NCBI GenBank assembly: GCA_041488095.1
Contig: JBGPOP010000022.1
Coordinates: 1 to 64,000 of the forward strand
Source: DASYPQ01 sp041488095
GTDB taxonomy: Bacteria > Planctomycetota > UBA1135 > GCA-002686595
Direction of reading: 5' to 3'
Length of the DNA: 64,000 nt
In this document: piece after piece, positions 16,997-25,500 of the stretch
Numbering within the stretch: position 1 is the stretch's first letter
Layout: each line of letters begins with the position of its first letter
The notes under the pieces: generated by a model
The model's input: the letters and a program-made list of their open reading frames with translations, nothing else
What the model was told of the DNA's origin: nothing
Databases searched by the model: none
Made by a program: the position numbers and the translations under genes

Positions 16997-18190
16997 CTAT
17001 CGACCGCACGGGCCTGGAACCGCAGCGGGCAGGCTGCGCACGCGCGACGGGGGCCAGACCACCCACACCGGCCGTCCGACGATCCGGGAGCCGTGGATCG
17101 GGCCCCATTGCCGGCTGTCGCGGCTGCTGGCCGAGTTGTCGCCCAGGACGAAGTACTCGCCCGGGCCCAGGTCGACCGGCTCGCTCACGCCGTGGGTGCC
17201 GTGAGCCGTGTAGTAGACGTCGCGCAGGATGCGGACCGATCGGAAGGCGAAGGAGCCGCCCTCGCCGCCGAAGCGGACGCGCGAGCCGAAGCTCTTGCCC
17301 TCCTTCAGATGGTCGCCCTCGTCGAAGCGGTTCTCGGCGTACTGGCTGCACAGCGGTTCGGGCGCTCCCGCGATCTCGAAGGCGAGCGTGTTGTCGACGT
17401 TCGAGCAGGAGATGCGCGTCCAGGCGCCGGGGACGAGCGGCACGTCGCGGGTCTCGAGGACCTCTTCGGGCTGTCCCCCGTTCCGGCGCGAGATGGACGC
17501 CCGCGCCGTGCGGGATGCGCGCGGCTCGAGGGAGAAGCGGAAGACGTCGCCTTGCTCGGTCAGCTCGAAGAGCAGGCGCCCGCGCGCTTCGCGGGGGAGG
17601 ACCTCGCACTCGAGGATCGCGTCGTTCACGTCGATCTCGCCGCGCACGAGCGAACCGTCCGGCGCGAGGTAGCCGTCCGTCAACGGCCGGTGGAGCGACA
17701 TCATCCCGTCCGACGATCCGACTGCGAGATCCCGCGCGTCGAGGCTCCACTCGCCCGCGCGCTCGCTCCACAGGCCCTCCCTCCCGCGTGCGGGCTCGAA
17801 GACCTCGTCCACGCGCTGAAGCCGGCTGTCGAAGATCAAGATGGGCGCCGGGCGAGGAGCGCCGGGGGGGAGGCGCCGGCCGTCGATCAGGAGGTCGCCG
17901 TTGCTGATCCGCACGCTCTCGGTCGGCAGACCGGCCACCCGTTTGACGATCGGCACGGCTTCGCCCTCGCGCTCGAGCACGACGTAGTCGAAGCGCGCCG
18001 GCTCGAAGGCGCCGTAGAGCACGAGCACGCTCTCTCCGCCCACCGGCGACCCGAAGATCGTCGGCTCCATCGACCCCGATTCGACGTGCTTGACGGTGCA
18101 GACGAAAGTCATCAGGGCCAGGACCGCAACCAGCGCGACGGCGAGCGTCCAGGTGGCGCGAACCAGGCGGCGTCTCCCCGGGGCGCTCAC
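16997..18190 (-). CDS. lepB: Signal peptidase I with large jelly-roll-like insert
   Basis: This enzyme cleaves signal peptides at the outer face of the inner membrane. One N-terminal membrane helix (about 11-31) leads to box B 'ESGSMEPTIFG', containing the nucleophile Ser, and 'VPIVKRVAGLPTES' with the general-base Lys. The final box E is 'GEYFVLGDNSASSRDSRQWG'. At 397 residues it is long because about 200 residues (roughly 115-315) lie between the Lys box and box E. That insert reads like a LamG/concanavalin-type beta sandwich ('DAILECEVLPREARGRLLFELTE', 'WTRISCSNVDNTLAFEIAG', 'FAFRSVRILRDVYY'). I associate such inserts with planctomycete enzymes. The ATG overlaps the lysC stop (ATGA). Confidence 0.92.
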   Translation of the reverse strand: MSAPGRRRLVRATWTLAVALVAVLALMTFVCTVKHVESGSMEPTIFGSPVGGESVLVLYGAFEPARFDYVVLEREGEAVPIVKRVAGLPTESVRISNGDLLIDGRRLPPGAPRPAPILIFDSRLQRVDEVFEPARGREGLWSERAGEWSLDARDLAVGSSDGMMSLHRPLTDGYLAPDGSLVRGEIDVNDAILECEVLPREARGRLLFELTEQGDVFRFSLEPRASRTARASISRRNGGQPEEVLETRDVPLVPGAWTRISCSNVDNTLAFEIAGAPEPLCSQYAENRFDEGDHLKEGKSFGSRVRFGGEGGSFAFRSVRILRDVYYTAHGTHGVSEPVDLGPGEYFVLGDNSASSRDSRQWGPIHGSRIVGRPVWVVWPPSRVRSLPAAVPGPCGR

Positions 18191-19518
18191 GAAAATCGCG
18201 CGCCTTCGGGCGATAGCAGGGCCGCGTGGAGCCCACGCACCGCCCGCTCCAGATCGCTGGCTCCGACCACGAAGAGTTGGCTCGCCCGCGAGGCCCCGAC
18301 GATCGCTTCCCGCGCCGGCGCGCCGGCGCGGGCGAGCGCGTCGAGCGCCCGCGAGGCGAGCTCGGTGTCGTCGCTGGAGGCGCGACCCACGAGCGCTACG
18401 AGGGCGAGATCCTTCTCGACGCTCGCGCGACGTCCGATCTCGGTGAGCAGCGCGTCCACGGCCTGGCCGGGGACGACGAGAACCTCGACGCGATCGCCGT
18501 TCACCGTCCAGGCCGCGGGCTCGACGCCGTGACGGACGAGCGACGCCGCGAGCTCCACCAGCCGCTCCGCGCGGGACCCGCAGCCGTTCGCGGGGAGTCC
18601 GATGCGCAGAAGGAGGAGGCGCGCCGCGATCCCGACCGGGCCGCCGCCCGCGCGATGCTCATCCAGCACCGTTCCGGGCGCTGACGGATGGTTGACGTCG
18701 AGGAAGCGCACGGCGACGCCGGCGCGCAGCGCGGGAGCGAGGGCCTCGGGGTGCAGGACCTGGGCCCCATGGAAGGCGAATTCGGCCGCTTCCTCGAAGG
18801 ACAGGCGCTCGATCACGCGCGCATCCGGGACGAGGGTGGGATCGGCGGTCATCATCCCGCCGACCGCCTTCCACAGCTCCAGCTCGGCCGCGCCGACGGC
18901 TTCGGCGACGAGCGACGCGGTGAGGTCGGAGCCGTTTCTCCCGAGCGTGGTCAGGTTTCCGTGCCGGTCCTGGGCCAGAAAACCGGTGACGACGGGAACC
19001 CCAGGCACCTGGAGCAACGCCTCGCGCACGGCTTCCTGGCTCTCGCGCAGTGGGCGTGCGGCGCCATGGTTCGAGTCGGTCGTCAGCCCCAGATCGAAGG
19101 CGTCGACCGGTGTCGCGGGCAACCCGGCTTTCTTCAGCGCGTGCGCGACGATGCGCGCGCTCATGCGCTCGCCGTAGCTGAGCACGAGGTCGCGCTCGCC
19201 GGGAAGGAGTTGGCGCCGCCGCCCGATCTCCGCGAGCAGCGAGGCGAGCTCGGCGAAGTAGCGGTTGAGCAGCTCCGAGTCGAGCCCGAGCTGCCGCAAT
19301 AGGCTTCGGTGTCGGATGCGTATGCGGTCGCCCTCGACCTGTCCCATCGCCGCGGCGTGTGCGACCGAGTCGAGCAAGCTCGTGACGCCCTGGTGGGCGC
19401 TGACGACCACGACCGGTCGCTCGCCGCCCAGATCGCGCACGATGCGGCCGGCGCGTTCGACGGCGGGACCGTCCGCGAGCGCGGCGCCGCCGAACTTCAT
19501 CACCCTCTCGAACGACAT
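18187..19518 (-). CDS. lysC: Aspartate kinase
   Basis: Catalyses phosphorylation of aspartate, the first step toward lysine, threonine, methionine and diaminopimelate. The 443-residue protein has the kinase signature 'RVMKFGGAALADG' at the N-terminus, and 'VPVVTGFLAQDRHGNLTTLGRNGSDLTASLVAEAVGAAELELWK' with the Asp-binding and ATP-binding residues. 'TADPTLVPDARVIERLSFEEAAEFAFHGAQVLHP' is also typical. The C-terminal 150 residues should form the regulatory ACT pair, but they are diverged ('LALVALVGRASSDDTELASRALDALARAG'). dapF of the same pathway lies at the window end. It is divergent from the isopropylmalate-synthase-like gene over about 95 nt. Confidence 0.93.
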   Translation of the reverse strand: MSFERVMKFGGAALADGPAVERAGRIVRDLGGERPVVVVSAHQGVTSLLDSVAHAAAMGQVEGDRIRIRHRSLLRQLGLDSELLNRYFAELASLLAEIGRRRQLLPGERDLVLSYGERMSARIVAHALKKAGLPATPVDAFDLGLTTDSNHGAARPLRESQEAVREALLQVPGVPVVTGFLAQDRHGNLTTLGRNGSDLTASLVAEAVGAAELELWKAVGGMMTADPTLVPDARVIERLSFEEAAEFAFHGAQVLHPEALAPALRAGVAVRFLDVNHPSAPGTVLDEHRAGGGPVGIAARLLLLRIGLPANGCGSRAERLVELAASLVRHGVEPAAWTVNGDRVEVLVVPGQAVDALLTEIGRRASVEKDLALVALVGRASSDDTELASRALDALARAGAPAREAIVGASRASQLFVVGASDLERAVRGLHAALLSPEGARFS

Positions 19519-19613
19519 GGACGCGCAGCATAGCGACGCGCCAGGAGGGGACCACGTCCGGGCCGCGCTCCCGCGGCCCTCCGCCCGGGGCTATGATGTG
19601 CGCTCCCGAGATC

Positions 19614-20825
19614 ATGAGCGCGACGCCCCACGACGAGCTGATCCACGACTGGAACGAGCCCGACGGCAGGGCCTTCGGCGCGATCCAGTTCGACGACGAG
19701 ACCCTGCGCGACGGCCTCCAGAGCCCATCGGTCAAGGACCCGACCCTGGACGAGAAGGTGCGCCTCCTGCACCTCATGGACGCTCTCGGCATCCACACCG
19801 CCGACGTCGGCCTCCCGGGCGCGGGCGCGCGGGCGCGCGAGCACATCCTGACGCTCGTGCGCGAGACGAAGGAGCTCGCGATCGCCCCCAACGTCGCCTG
19901 TCGCACCCTGGTTTCCGACATCGCTCCGGTCGTCGAGGTGGTCCAGAAGACGGGGGTTCCCGTGGAGGTGTGCGCCTTCATCGGTTCCTCCCCGATCCGC
20001 CAGTACGCCGAGGACTGGGACTTCGACACGATGCTGCGTCTTTCGCGCGAAGCGATCGCGTTCTGCGCGCGGGAGAACCTGCCCTCGATGTTCGTGACCG
20101 AGGACACGACGCGAGCGAAGCCAGAGCACGTGCGCGCGCTCTACACCGCGGCGATCGAGGCGGGAGCCCGGCGCATCTGCGTCTGCGACACCTGCGGCCA
20201 CGCGACGCCCTCCGGCGTGCGACGGCTGGTCGGATTCGTGAAAGGGGTCGTCGACGATCTCGGCGCAGACGTGGGCATCGACTGGCACGGCCATCGCGAC
20301 CGCGGCCTCGGTCTGGTCAACACGCTGACCGCGCTCGAAGCCGGCGCGACGCGCGTCCACGCGACGGCTCTCGGCGTCGGCGAGCGCACGGGGAACACCG
20401 AGATGGACCTCCTGCTCGTGAACCTGCGGCTGTCGGGGATGATCGACAACGATCTCTCCCGGCTCGGCGAGTACTGCCGGCTCGCCAGCCAGGCGGTCGG
20501 CATCCCCATCCCGCCCAACTACCCGGTGTTCGGGAAGGACGCCTTCGAGACCGCCACCGGCGTCCACGCCGCGGCGGTGATCAAGGCCTTCAGGAAAGGC
20601 GACCGCTGGCTCGCCAACCGCGTCTACAGCGGGGTGCCCGCCGACCTCGTCGGTCTCGAGCAGGTGATCGCCGTCGGCCCGATGAGCGGCCGCTCGAACG
20701 TGACCTGGTTCCTGGAGAAGCGCGGGATCGCTCCGACCGACGAGCAGGTCCAGCGCGTGCTCGAGCTCGCCAAGAAGACCCCGCGACTCCTCACCGAGGA
20801 GGAAATCTTACGCGCGGCCAGGTAG
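19614..20825 (+). CDS. 2-isopropylmalate/homocitrate-synthase family enzyme
   Basis: A 403-residue DRE-TIM metallolyase, started at MSATPHDELIHDW; an earlier Met at 19593 is possible. Hallmarks are the metal/base region 'FDDETLRDGLQSPSV', 'CVCDTCGHATPSGV' and the HxH metal motif in 'IDWHGHRDRGLGLVNTLTALEAGATRVHATALGVGERTGNTEMD'. These enzymes condense acetyl-CoA with a 2-oxoacid. The C-terminal part is a short post-barrel domain without the LeuA regulatory domain, as in small homocitrate- or citramalate-type members. The exact 2-oxoacid cannot be told from sequence. The neighbourhood offers only lysC on the opposite strand. Confidence 0.87.
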   Translation: MSATPHDELIHDWNEPDGRAFGAIQFDDETLRDGLQSPSVKDPTLDEKVRLLHLMDALGIHTADVGLPGAGARAREHILTLVRETKELAIAPNVACRTLVSDIAPVVEVVQKTGVPVEVCAFIGSSPIRQYAEDWDFDTMLRLSREAIAFCARENLPSMFVTEDTTRAKPEHVRALYTAAIEAGARRICVCDTCGHATPSGVRRLVGFVKGVVDDLGADVGIDWHGHRDRGLGLVNTLTALEAGATRVHATALGVGERTGNTEMDLLLVNLRLSGMIDNDLSRLGEYCRLASQAVGIPIPPNYPVFGKDAFETATGVHAAAVIKAFRKGDRWLANRVYSGVPADLVGLEQVIAVGPMSGRSNVTWFLEKRGIAPTDEQVQRVLELAKKTPRLLTEEEILRAAR

Positions 20826-20856
20826 CGCACGTGTCCGGGCGGAGCGCTCCGGTGAT

Positions 20857-21108
20857 TCATCCGGCCCGGACGAAAGACCTCCGCTCGACGGCGGCTCCCT
20901 CCACGGGCTTGCCGTGGAGAGCGAGCCAGGCGTTGTTCCACGCGCAAGTGAAGCACTTGTGGTAGTGCCCGCGCTGGCGGTCCTGGCACTGCGGTCCACT
21001 CAGCTTGTGCGCGAAGAGCACCGGAGCCCGATCGATCCGCGTCGGGCACACGTGGAGAGCGCCGTTCGGCGTCCCGTTTTCCGGCAGGCCATTCTTGGGG
21101 GTCACCAT
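20857..21108 (-). CDS. Cys/His-rich mini-protein, unknown function
   Basis: An 83-residue protein preceded by a strong ribosome site (GGAGGA at 21119-21114, five bases before ATG). The middle has 'CPTRIDRAP', then 'CQDRQRGHYHKCFTCAWNNA'. This gives four Cys and two His in a layout that could bind zinc or an Fe-S cluster. The clean start signal and the cysteine spacing argue that it is a real gene and not a shadow. I do not recognise the family with confidence. It is convergent with the isopropylmalate-synthase-like gene and downstream of a sugar-isomerase-like gene on the same strand. Confidence 0.75.
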   Translation of the reverse strand: MVTPKNGLPENGTPNGALHVCPTRIDRAPVLFAHKLSGPQCQDRQRGHYHKCFTCAWNNAWLALHGKPVEGAAVERRSFVRAG

Positions 21109-21113
21109 ACGAG

Positions 21114-21119
21114 TCCTCC
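21114..21119 (-). promoter_or_regulatory. Strong Shine-Dalgarno site of the mini-protein gene
   Basis: GGAGGA lies five bases upstream of the ATG at 21108 on the minus strand. It is one of the best ribosome sites in a window where most genes start by overlap or lack a clear site, and it fixes the start of the 83-residue gene. Confidence 0.7.
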
Positions 21120-21192
21120 GCAGGGAGGCGGATGGGGGGTGCCGCCAGCTCCGACCGGGGCATTGGATCCCCGGGCCGCCGGGGAAGCAAGC

Positions 21193-22071
21193 TCAAGACG
21201 CCCGGGCGAGAGCGGTGCGCAGGTGGCCCATGGCCTCCTCGGCCGCCTGGGCGCCGCGGTGGGCGTCCCGGGACAGCTCGACGGCCGCAAGACCCGTGTA
21301 ACCGACCTCGGACAGGGTCGCGAGCACCTCGGCGAGGTCCAGGTCGCCCTGTCCGAACATCCGATGCTCGTGGACCCGGCCCGCGATGTCGTCGAGATGC
21401 ACGTGGACGAGATGCGGGGCCATCTCGCGGATCACGTCGCCCACGGGGAGGTCCCCGGTGACGAGCAGGTGGCCGACGTCGAGGCACAGCCCGAGCTCCT
21501 CGCCCTCCCCGCCCAGACGCCGCAGCAGCTCCAGATAGCCCGCCGGGCGCTCGATGAACATCCCCGGCTCGGGCTCGAACGCGAGCTGGATCTGCCGCTC
21601 GATGGCGTGGCGCAGGATAGGCCCGAGGCACACGCACAGGCGGTCCCACACCCGCTCGCGCTCGTGGGGAACATCGTCCTCTTCGACATCGGCATGCAGG
21701 TCTCGGGGCGCTGCGCCCGACCAGATCGAAACGACGCCCGCGCCCAGCTCGTGCGCAAGGTCGATCGAGCGCATCAGGAAGTCGGCGCGCCGGGACCTTT
21801 CGGCGGGGCTCTCCTCGAGCAGTGAGGGCCGGTGCTTGCGTCGCGGGTCGAGCAGGAAGCGCGCTCCGGTCTCGACCGCCAGGGAGAGCCCGAGGTCCTT
21901 GGCCAGCGAGCGGACCGACTCGAGCTCGCCCTCCTTCGGATGGAAGGGGTCGAGATTCCCGACGTCGGGCGTGATCGCGGCGCCCTGGTAGCCGAGATCG
22001 TGGAGCAACCTCAGGGCATCCAGGAGGCGGTGGTGCGAGAGGCCGTTGGTGTTGTAGGCGAGGCGGAACAC
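21193..22071 (-). CDS. Sugar phosphate isomerase/epimerase-like TIM barrel
   Basis: A 292-residue protein of the AP-endonuclease-2/xylose-isomerase-like barrel family. Typical strands are 'RLAYNTNGLSHHRLLDALRLLHDLGYQGAAITPDVG' at the start, 'LSLAVETGARFLLDPRRKH', 'IQLAFEPEPGMFIERPAGYLELL' (metal Glu), 'LGLCLDVGHLLVTGD' (metal Asp and His), 'LVHVHLDDIAGRVHEHRMFGQGDLDL' (HxH and metal His) and 'AVELSRDAH' (final metal Glu). All expected divalent-metal ligands appear present, so it should be an active isomerase or epimerase. Members occur in many sugar pathways, including the eboABCDE clusters; the substrate is unknown. It is followed 84 nt later by the mini-protein gene on the same strand. Confidence 0.83.
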   Translation of the reverse strand: MFRLAYNTNGLSHHRLLDALRLLHDLGYQGAAITPDVGNLDPFHPKEGELESVRSLAKDLGLSLAVETGARFLLDPRRKHRPSLLEESPAERSRRADFLMRSIDLAHELGAGVVSIWSGAAPRDLHADVEEDDVPHERERVWDRLCVCLGPILRHAIERQIQLAFEPEPGMFIERPAGYLELLRRLGGEGEELGLCLDVGHLLVTGDLPVGDVIREMAPHLVHVHLDDIAGRVHEHRMFGQGDLDLAEVLATLSEVGYTGLAAVELSRDAHRGAQAAEEAMGHLRTALARAS

Positions 22072-22088
22072 GACTCCCGATCGTCCTG

Positions 22089-22526
22089 CTAGAAATCCAC
22101 GAGCTTCGTCGGGGCGGCGCCCGTCTCCGCCCCTTCCCCTTCGCGCGGCCGTGCCTCGGGCTGCACTCCGCCGCCCGTCCCGGCCTCGGCCCCTGTCTCC
22201 GCAGCTCCGCGCGCGACCGTTCGCTCCGCGTGCGCCAATTCCTCGTTCGCGCGGATGCGCTTGTCCATCTCCGCGCTGGCGATGCGCGCCATGTCGCCGA
22301 TCGAGAGGTCGCGCGGGATGGCCTCCTCCAGGTTTTTCTGCACTTCCCGGATTTCGCGCTCCATCCCGGTGTCGCGCCAGGCGTCGTCGAGGGAGCGGCG
22401 CAGCTTGACGAGCTGCTTGCCGGCCTGCGCGGCGACCTGCGGCAGCCGCTTGCCGAAGACCAGGATGGCCGCGAGCATGACGATCACGAGCTCGGTCGTG
22501 TCGAGGTTACCGATCAGGGCCAGCAC
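22089..22526 (-). CDS. tatA: Twin-arginine translocase TatA/TatB-like subunit
   Basis: A 145-residue protein with the family layout: a short N-terminal membrane helix ('NLDTTELVIVMLAAILVFG', about 7-25), the hinge 'FGKRLPQVAAQAGK', a charged amphipathic helix ('LVKLRRSLDDAWRDTGMEREIREVQKNLEE'), and then an acidic and Gly/Ala-rich tail of no fixed structure. It forms the pore for folded, Arg-Arg-signal proteins. The length and long amphipathic helix lean toward TatB, the FGK hinge toward TatA. No tatC is in the window. It ends 18 nt before the sugar isomerase-like gene begins. Confidence 0.85.
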   Translation of the reverse strand: MLALIGNLDTTELVIVMLAAILVFGKRLPQVAAQAGKQLVKLRRSLDDAWRDTGMEREIREVQKNLEEAIPRDLSIGDMARIASAEMDKRIRANEELAHAERTVARGAAETGAEAGTGGGVQPEARPREGEGAETGAAPTKLVDF

Positions 22527-22597
22527 GGCGACCCCATTCTATCGGCCAGCCGCGGTTTCTTGCGCCCGGGCTCGCTCAGCTCCAGCACGATCCGCTC

Positions 22598-25500
22598 CTA
22601 GCGCCCGAGCCAGCGGTCGAGCAGGCCGATGCCGCTCGGCCTCCAGGTCAGGAGCGGGGTGAGGTTGACGCTGAAGCGCGCCCCTTCGCCGGCCGTGTAG
22701 CCGATCTCGGTCTCGGTGACGAAGTCGTGGCCCAGGCGCCGCAGCGTCAGGTTGCTCGCCAAGCCCCGGTCGTCGTGCACCGAGATCGTCTCGCCCACCT
22801 CGAGCTCCCATTTCTCGCCGGCCCGGTAGCGCGTGGCGGCCGAGGCCGCCTCGTAGAGCACGGCGCCCGAGGGATCGACCCCGCGGTTGTAGCCGAACTC
22901 CACGTCCCAGGCGCGGAAGGGGCGGAAACCCAGGTAGGAGCGCGAGTACACCGTCTCTCCGGCGTCGAGGTCGTAGCGCCCGTCGTGGGTGACGCCGACC
23001 GGGATCCCGCCGATCCAGGTGAGGAGCTCCGAGAGCACCGACACGGGCTGCATCCCGTCGGGCGCACCGTTGGGCAGGTTCGCCCCGTGCGTCGCCCGCA
23101 CCTCCACGTCGAAGCGCGACAACGCATCCGGCTTCCACGCTCGCGAGCGCAGGCCGACGTCGACGAAGCGGCCCTGGATCGGGTCTTCCGTGCGATCGAA
23201 CGAGACTGGCGCGCCGTCCGACTCCTCCTCCGCCAGGTCGCCGTGCACGCTGACGAAGGGCGAGATCGCGTGCAGGACGCCATTCCCATAGCGCCTCCAC
23301 AGGGTGGTCGACAGGTCGAAGCCTGCGAGCGCGCCGCTGCGCGAGGGCGAGGATCCCGGATTGACGCCGCGATCCCAGATCGTCGCGCGTGCTTCCGCCC
23401 AGGGGGTCGCGCGCAGGCCGGCGACACCCAGCGAGAACGGCACTTCGATGCGGTGATCCGTGTCGGCGCGCGTGACGTCCCGCTCATGGAGGAGGTCTGG
23501 GTAGATGCCGTAGAACTGCGGGTCGCCCTCCTTGCGTCGCAGGTGGGCGGCATCGAGGTACCCCGTGTAGAGGAGCTCGAGCCCGAACAGGCGCCCGAGC
23601 GGGGCGCGACCGCGGAAGACGCCCGCCTTGGGAAGCTCCTCGATGTCCGTGCGGTCCTCGATGAGCGGCTTGGCGCTGGCGGAGAGGTACCACGGGCCGC
23701 TCGCCTTCCTCCAGTGGAGGAAGTTGTCCTTGAGCTCGTAGCGCAGGAAGTCCCCCTCGAAGAACTCCGATTGCACGCCCGCATCGCTCTGGCGCGTGAG
23801 CGCAAGGTCGAACCACTCGTCCTTGGAGAGGTTGTAGCGCGCGCGCGCGCGGAACCAGTCGCGCAGGAGCGAGCGGTCGTCCTTCGGCACCCGGATCAGG
23901 CCCCTGTCCTCGTTTCGATCGGGGATGGCGCTGAAGTCCGCCTCCAGCTTGAAGCGGTCGCCGCTCTTGAGCTCCAGGCCCGTGCCGAGCAGGACACCGC
24001 GCGAGCCCAGGTAGTCGGCGTTGAAACGCCAGTGGCCCTTGACGGAGGCCTTGGGCAGGGAGAGGAAGCTCTCGAAGAACTTGCCGAAGCTGTTCCCGAC
24101 ACTGCCCAGGCCGACGTTGAAAGTGGCGCCGACCATCGCGCCGAACTTCGCGCTGTTGCCGAGCGAGATGTTCTCGATGATCGGATTGCCCTGCTCGTCC
24201 TTGGCGTAGATCAGCGGCGGCAGCGGGATCACCCAGCCGTTCTCGAAGCGCAGGGCGTTGTTCGTCGCGAGCACGTCGTAGTCCCGGATGCCCCCGCCGT
24301 TGGGCTTCAGGCGCAGATCGCCGGTCTCCACCACGTAGTGCGGCTCGTCGTACCCGCAGAAGGAGAGCGTCGCCTTGTCGGCGCGCAGCGAGAGGTCCGA
24401 GGACACCCGCATCCACTCGGCCCGTATGCGCAGCTGCTGGCGCTGGTCGCGGATCTCCGTCTCGTTGAAGACGTCCGCGTCCTGGACCCAGCCGTGGCCA
24501 TCGACGATGTCGAGGTAGATCGCGGAGGCGCGCGCCACGCGCTGACCTCCCTGGGTCAGCTCGATGTTGCCCTCGACGTAGGCTTCGCTCAGGACCTTCG
24601 ACATGGGATTGGAGCGGAAGCGCTGGATGTCGGCACGCAGGCGGGCAAGCTTGCTCTGCTCCCGGTCCGCTTCCCCCCCACCCTCTCTCCCGCCTCCGGC
24701 CTGGCCGGGCGCCTCCCCGGGATTTTTCACGCGCAGATCGGGACCCGAGGCGGTCTCGCTCATCGCCTTGCGTCCGCTGCGTCTCCATTCCTCGCGATCC
24801 ACCCAGAACAGCATCCACAGCGCGCGCATCTCGACGTCCTCCTTGCGGAACACCGGGTTGCGCAGCGCCAGGATCGTCTTGTCCTCGCGGTCGAAGGGCT
24901 GGAGGGACTCGTAGGTGATCGACCAGGGGTTCTCGGTCTCCTGCGCCGGGCGGAGCTCGCCCTTGTCGGTTGCGAGCAGCATGTTCTCCGCTCCGTACTC
25001 GATCCACGCCGAGCGCATCGCGATCGGGCCGAGCGAGAGCTCGGCTGGCTCTCCCTCGAGGCGGACGCGGCCCTCCTTGCCCTCCAGGCGTTTACCGCGC
25101 GCGCCGGCGCGCGTGCCGAGACGCGCCTCGAAACCGTCCCAGGCCTGAACGATGTCGAAATCCGCGAGCGAGAAGCCCTTCTTCTCCGTGAACTTCCCGC
25201 CGATCCTCACCGATCCCGCGTCGATCGCCCAGCTCTCGCCCTGCTGGGTCCGGCCGTCGACGTGCGCCGCGCCCTCCAGGAGCAGCTCGGCCGGGGTCGC
25301 CAGCATGTGGTCGGCGGACATCTGCGAGAGGAGCGGAGCGGCGGCGGCCGGCGCGACCCCGCCCTGCTCCCGGACGTCTTGTGGCTGCAAGCGCAGGCTC
25401 ACCTTGCGCGCCTCGAGGCGCTCCTTCGCGAACTCGACCCACTCCGACTCGAGCGCGTAGGGAGCGGTGTCCCGGGCCAGGCGCCCGCTCGCGTGCACGC

